From Mycobacterium branderi (lineage in GTDB: Bacteria > Actinomycetota > Actinomycetes > Mycobacteriales > Mycobacteriaceae), in assembly GCF_010728725.1 (NCBI RefSeq), contig NZ_AP022606.1, positions 3,658,001 to 3,722,000 on the forward strand: a stretch of DNA of 64,000 nt, in the 5' to 3' direction. The notes beneath the pieces were generated by a model. That model did no database searches. It was not told where the DNA came from and worked only from the letters and a program-made list of their open reading frames with translations. Of this stretch, positions 61,423 through 64,000 are shown piece by piece. The translations under genes were made by a program, and so were the position numbers. How positions within the stretch are numbered: position 1 is the stretch's first letter; each line of letters begins with the position of its first letter.

Positions 61423-63063
61423 CTAGTGTTCGCCGTTGACCGAGCCGTTGGAGCTGTCCTGGTGCTCCCGCAGCGCGGTCAGAGCGCGCTGCTCGCCGGC
61501 GTGCGCCGCCTCGCGAAGCGCCGCGTCCTCCGACGGCGGGTCGGCGAACAGCAGGCTGCCCGAGCCGGGCGAGCCGGCCGAGCCGAGCTTGTTCATCTTG
61601 TTGGGCACCGGCGCCCCTTGGTATTCCAGCGGAATCGGGTGACCGTGGTCGTCGACGGGGCCCAGCGGCTGGTGCAGTTCGATGTAGGCGCCGTGCGGCA
61701 GTCGCTTGATGATCCCGGTTTCGATGCCGTGCTCGAGCACCGCGCGGTCGCTGCGCTGCAAGCCGATGCACCACCGGTAGGTGACGAAGTAAATGAGCGG
61801 CGGCAGCACCACCGCCGAGATGCGGCCGATCCACGTCGTCGCGTTCAGCGAGATGTGGAACTTCCACGCGATGATGTCGTTCATCGCGGAGAGCGTCAGC
61901 ACCATGTAGAACGCGATCGCCATCGCGCCGATCGAGGTGCGCACCGGAACGTCACGCGGCCGCTGCAGCAGATTGTGGTGCGCGTAGTCGCCGGTGAGGC
62001 GCTTCTCCAGGAACGGGTAGATGGTCAGCAGCACGAAAACCAAGCCCATGATCAGCGCGACGCCGACCGCGCCGGGGATCGTGTGGTGCCAGAAGTAGAA
62101 CTCCCAGGCCGGCCAAATGCGGGCCAGGCCTTCGGTCCACATCATGTAGAAGTCCGGCTGCGAACCTGCGGAAACCTGAGATGGCTTGTAGGGGCCCAGG
62201 TTCCAGATCGGGTTGATCTGCAACAGGCCGCCCATCAGCCCGAGAATGGCGGTGGTCAGCGCGAAGAAGGCGCCGGATTTGACCGCGAACACCGGCATCA
62301 CCCGCACCCCGACGACGTTGCGCTCGGTGCAGCCCGGCCCGGGGAACTGGGTGTGCTTCTGGAACCACACCAGCGCCAGGTGCACGCCGATCAGCGCCAA
62401 GATGATGCCGGGAATCAGCAGGATGTGCAGCGCGTAGAGCCGGGGGATGAGGATGTTGCCGGGGAAGTCACCGCCGATCAGCGCCCAGTGCAGCCACGTC
62501 CCAATCACGGGCATTCCCAACGTGATTGACGACAGCGCGGCCCGCAGCCCGATACCCGACAGCAGGTCGTCGGGCAGCGAGTAGCCGAAGTAGCCCTCGA
62601 ACATGGCCAGGATCAGCAGCAGTGAGCCGATGATCCAGTTGGCTTCGCGAGGCCGGCGGAACGCGCCGGTGAAGAAGATGCGCGCCAGGTGAACCATGAT
62701 CGCGGCGGCGAACATCAAAGCGGCCCAGTGGTGGATCTGGCGGACGAACAGGCCGCCGCGGACCTCGAAGGAGATGTTGAGCGCGGACTCGTAGGCGCGC
62801 GACATTTCCACGCCGCGCAGCGGTTGGTAGACGCCGTTGTAGGTGACTTCGGTCATCGACGGGTCGAAGAACAGCGTCAGATAAACGCCGGTGATCAGCA
62901 GAACGATGAAGCTGTACAACGCGATCTCGCCGAGCAGGAACGACCAGTGCGTCGGGAAGACCTTGTTCAGCTGGCGCCGCACCGCGGCGGCCGGGTGATA
63001 CCGGGTATCGATGTCCTGTGCTTGGCGGGCCAGGAGATTGCCAACATCAACTTTCGGACTCAT
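61423..63063 (-). CDS. qcrB: Menaquinol-cytochrome c reductase cytochrome b subunit
   Basis: QcrB is the cytochrome b of the bcc complex and oxidises menaquinol. The 546-aa protein has the haem-ligating His pairs in [21 protein letters not shown] and [32 protein letters not shown]-like Qo segments, and a C-terminal actinobacterial extension (about 60 aa). The Thr in [12 protein letters not shown] is the residue changed in telacebec (Q203)-resistant M. tuberculosis (T313, from memory) and is intact here. ATG 63063 overlaps the qcrA stop (ATGA). Confidence 0.97.
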   Translation of the reverse strand: MSPKVDVGNLLARQAQDIDTRYHPAAAVRRQLNKVFPTHWSFLLGEIALYSFIVLLITGVYLTLFFDPSMTEVTYNGVYQPLRGVEMSRAYESALNISFEVRGGLFVRQIHHWAALMFAAAIMVHLARIFFTGAFRRPREANWIIGSLLLILAMFEGYFGYSLPDDLLSGIGLRAALSSITLGMPVIGTWLHWALIGGDFPGNILIPRLYALHILLIPGIILALIGVHLALVWFQKHTQFPGPGCTERNVVGVRVMPVFAVKSGAFFALTTAILGLMGGLLQINPIWNLGPYKPSQVSAGSQPDFYMMWTEGLARIWPAWEFYFWHHTIPGAVGVALIMGLVFVLLTIYPFLEKRLTGDYAHHNLLQRPRDVPVRTSIGAMAIAFYMVLTLSAMNDIIAWKFHISLNATTWIGRISAVVLPPLIYFVTYRWCIGLQRSDRAVLEHGIETGIIKRLPHGAYIELHQPLGPVDDHGHPIPLEYQGAPVPNKMNKLGSAGSPGSGSLLFADPPSEDAALREAAHAGEQRALTALREHQDSSNGSVNGEH

Positions 63064-64000
63064 GAGGTGCGCTCCCAAAATGCCGGTCCGACAGGCTCAA
63101 TGAAGTCGCCGTTGGCGACCAGATATCCGTCGCTGTCAATCGTGATGGGCAGCTGCGCCAACGCGCGTGCTGCCGGCCCGAAGATCGGTTTGGCGTAATG
63201 CAATGCGTCGAACTGCGACTGGTGACACGGGCACAGGATGCGGTAGGACTGCTGCTCGTAAAGCGATGAGGGACAACCCAAGTGCGAGCAGACCTTGGTG
63301 AAGGCGAAGAACTCGCCGAAGTTGAAGCTTTCCTGGCCCTTGCGCTTGACCACCCGGGGCATGTCGCCCGGTTTGATGCGGATCAGCATCACGGGGTTGC
63401 GGACGCCCATCATGATTTCGCGCAGCCGTTCCCGGGACTCATGGCTGATGCCGTCCCCGTCGGATTCGCGCCAGGGGAAGACGGTTTCCATGCCGCCGGC
63501 GTCGATGTCCTCGGGGCGCATCCGGACGAACGGCGCGCCGAGGTGTTCGCCGGTGGCGCGGGCCAGATAGATGGTCTCGCCGTGATAGCGCGGCGTCCAG
63601 CCGGACGTCCACAGCACGGCTTTCTTACCGTCGGCGGTCTGCACCACCGGTTTCCACGGGTTCTTGATCAGACCGCCGGCAAACGCGACCAGGGTGCCGA
63701 GGCCGAACGCGCCCAGCCCGATGCCCAGCGACGCGCCAATCAGCTTGCGGCGCCGCAACGTCGAGCCCTCGAACGCGTCGGTCAGGTTGGCCACCACAGT
63801 CTTGCGGTGAAGCTCAGGCGAGTCGCCGTCGTGGCGTTCCTGAATCGAAATCTCTTCGGGGATGAACTTTTTCTGGAACAGCACGGCGCCGACGGCGATC
63901 GACAGGATCGACAACCCGAACGTGAGACCGTAGAGCGGCGTGGCCAGCGTGTACAGGAAGCTTCCCTCTGCCTCCTTGGGCTTGTACTCCCAGGGCCAGA
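63060..64000 (-). CDS. qcrA: Rieske iron-sulfur subunit of the bcc complex, C-terminal part (runs off the window)
   Basis: QcrA carries the Rieske 2Fe-2S cluster that passes electrons from menaquinol to cytochrome cc. 312 residues are visible and the start lies beyond 64000. Cluster ligands are in CSHLGC and CPCHQSQFD. Two or more N-terminal helices ([15 protein letters not shown] and [24 protein letters not shown]) fit the three-helix actinobacterial Rieske. It is coupled to qcrB. The incomplete N-terminus is only due to the window edge. Confidence 0.97.
   Translation of the reverse strand, partial: WPWEYKPKEAEGSFLYTLATPLYGLTFGLSILSIAVGAVLFQKKFIPEEISIQERHDGDSPELHRKTVVANLTDAFEGSTLRRRKLIGASLGIGLGAFGLGTLVAFAGGLIKNPWKPVVQTADGKKAVLWTSGWTPRYHGETIYLARATGEHLGAPFVRMRPEDIDAGGMETVFPWRESDGDGISHESRERLREIMMGVRNPVMLIRIKPGDMPRVVKRKGQESFNFGEFFAFTKVCSHLGCPSSLYEQQSYRILCPCHQSQFDALHYAKPIFGPAARALAQLPITIDSDGYLVANGDFIEPVGPAFWERTS

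Overview
This window is chromosomal DNA from a mycobacterium. It is very GC-rich, with strong G/C bias at third codon positions and many GTG/TTG starts. It carries Actinobacteria-specific genes: mabR and fabD of the FAS-II locus, ptpA/ptkA, caeA (hip1), glnA1/glnE/glnA2, adoK, mmpS3 and the qcr/cta respiratory genes. From memory, the gene order matches the M. tuberculosis H37Rv block Rv2195-Rv2243 read in the opposite direction. Several differences (extra genes, a cobU next to cobT, a short ptkA) indicate a species outside the tuberculosis complex. No tool was run, so the family assignments rest on recognised motifs and remembered homologues.

Layout. (1) 1-4.7 kb, minus strand: aceE (pyruvate dehydrogenase E1), mabR, and the start of fabD with the FAS-II operator in between. 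(2) 4.8-6.5 kb, plus: a small lipoprotein, a DUF3052 protein, the one-Cys peroxiredoxin ahpE and tRNA-Val(TAC). (3) 6.5-8.8 kb: accessory cutinase, VOC protein, a 47-aa membrane peptide and an MpaB-type oxygenase. (4) 8.8-15.6 kb: cobD; SURF1-ptpA-ptkA on minus; then the tightly overlapping plus operon cobC - Nif3-like - zinc ribbon - RNase H/phosphatase. (5) 15.6-19.1 kb: a 2OG-Fe(II) oxygenase, the RNase P RNA gene, a CYTH-CHAD protein and panB. (6) 19.3-28.3 kb, plus: a WS/DGAT acyltransferase, caeA and its paralogue, glnA2 and glnE. (7) 28.3-35.6 kb: an accessory segment lying between glnE and glnA1 (thioesterase, F420 oxidoreductase, SOS-box-controlled DUF222/HNH protein, GNAT, epoxide hydrolase, MddA-like methyltransferase, VOC/AraC/DoxX operon). 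(8) 35.6-42.8 kb: glnA1 with a four-half-site GlnR operator, an RDD protein, and the lipoylation operon dlaT-SDR-lipB-lipA-DUF4191. (9) 43-49.7 kb: ephD, pepB, a class III adenylate cyclase, gcvT, ilvE. (10) 49.7-52.7 kb, minus: cobU-cobT-cobS and upstream DUF3043. (11) 52.8-64 kb: glycerate kinase, HesB/IscA protein, adoK, asnB, ctaC-ctaF-mmpS3-DUF2561, and convergent qcrB/qcrA.

How the genes work together. aceE and dlaT are E1 and E2 of pyruvate dehydrogenase, and lipB/lipA make the lipoyl cofactor that DlaT needs. cobD, cobC, cobU, cobT, cobS and the phosphatase domain of the RNase H fusion cover the late steps of cobalamin assembly. glnA1, glnA2 and glnE form the nitrogen-assimilation core. 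ctaC, ctaF, qcrA, qcrB and the SURF1 protein belong to the bcc-aa3 respiratory supercomplex.

The main oddities are: an exact LexA/SOS box spanning the start codon of the DUF222/HNH gene; a complete GlnR a1-b1-a2-b2 array before glnA1; a duplicated ribosome binding segment giving glnA1 two in-frame starts; a one-base frameshift in mmpS3; and a PtkA without its N-terminal disordered region. No gene-free stretch exceeds 300 bases. I saw no CRISPR array, IS element, prophage or rRNA, and I did not identify a clearly novel multi-gene system.
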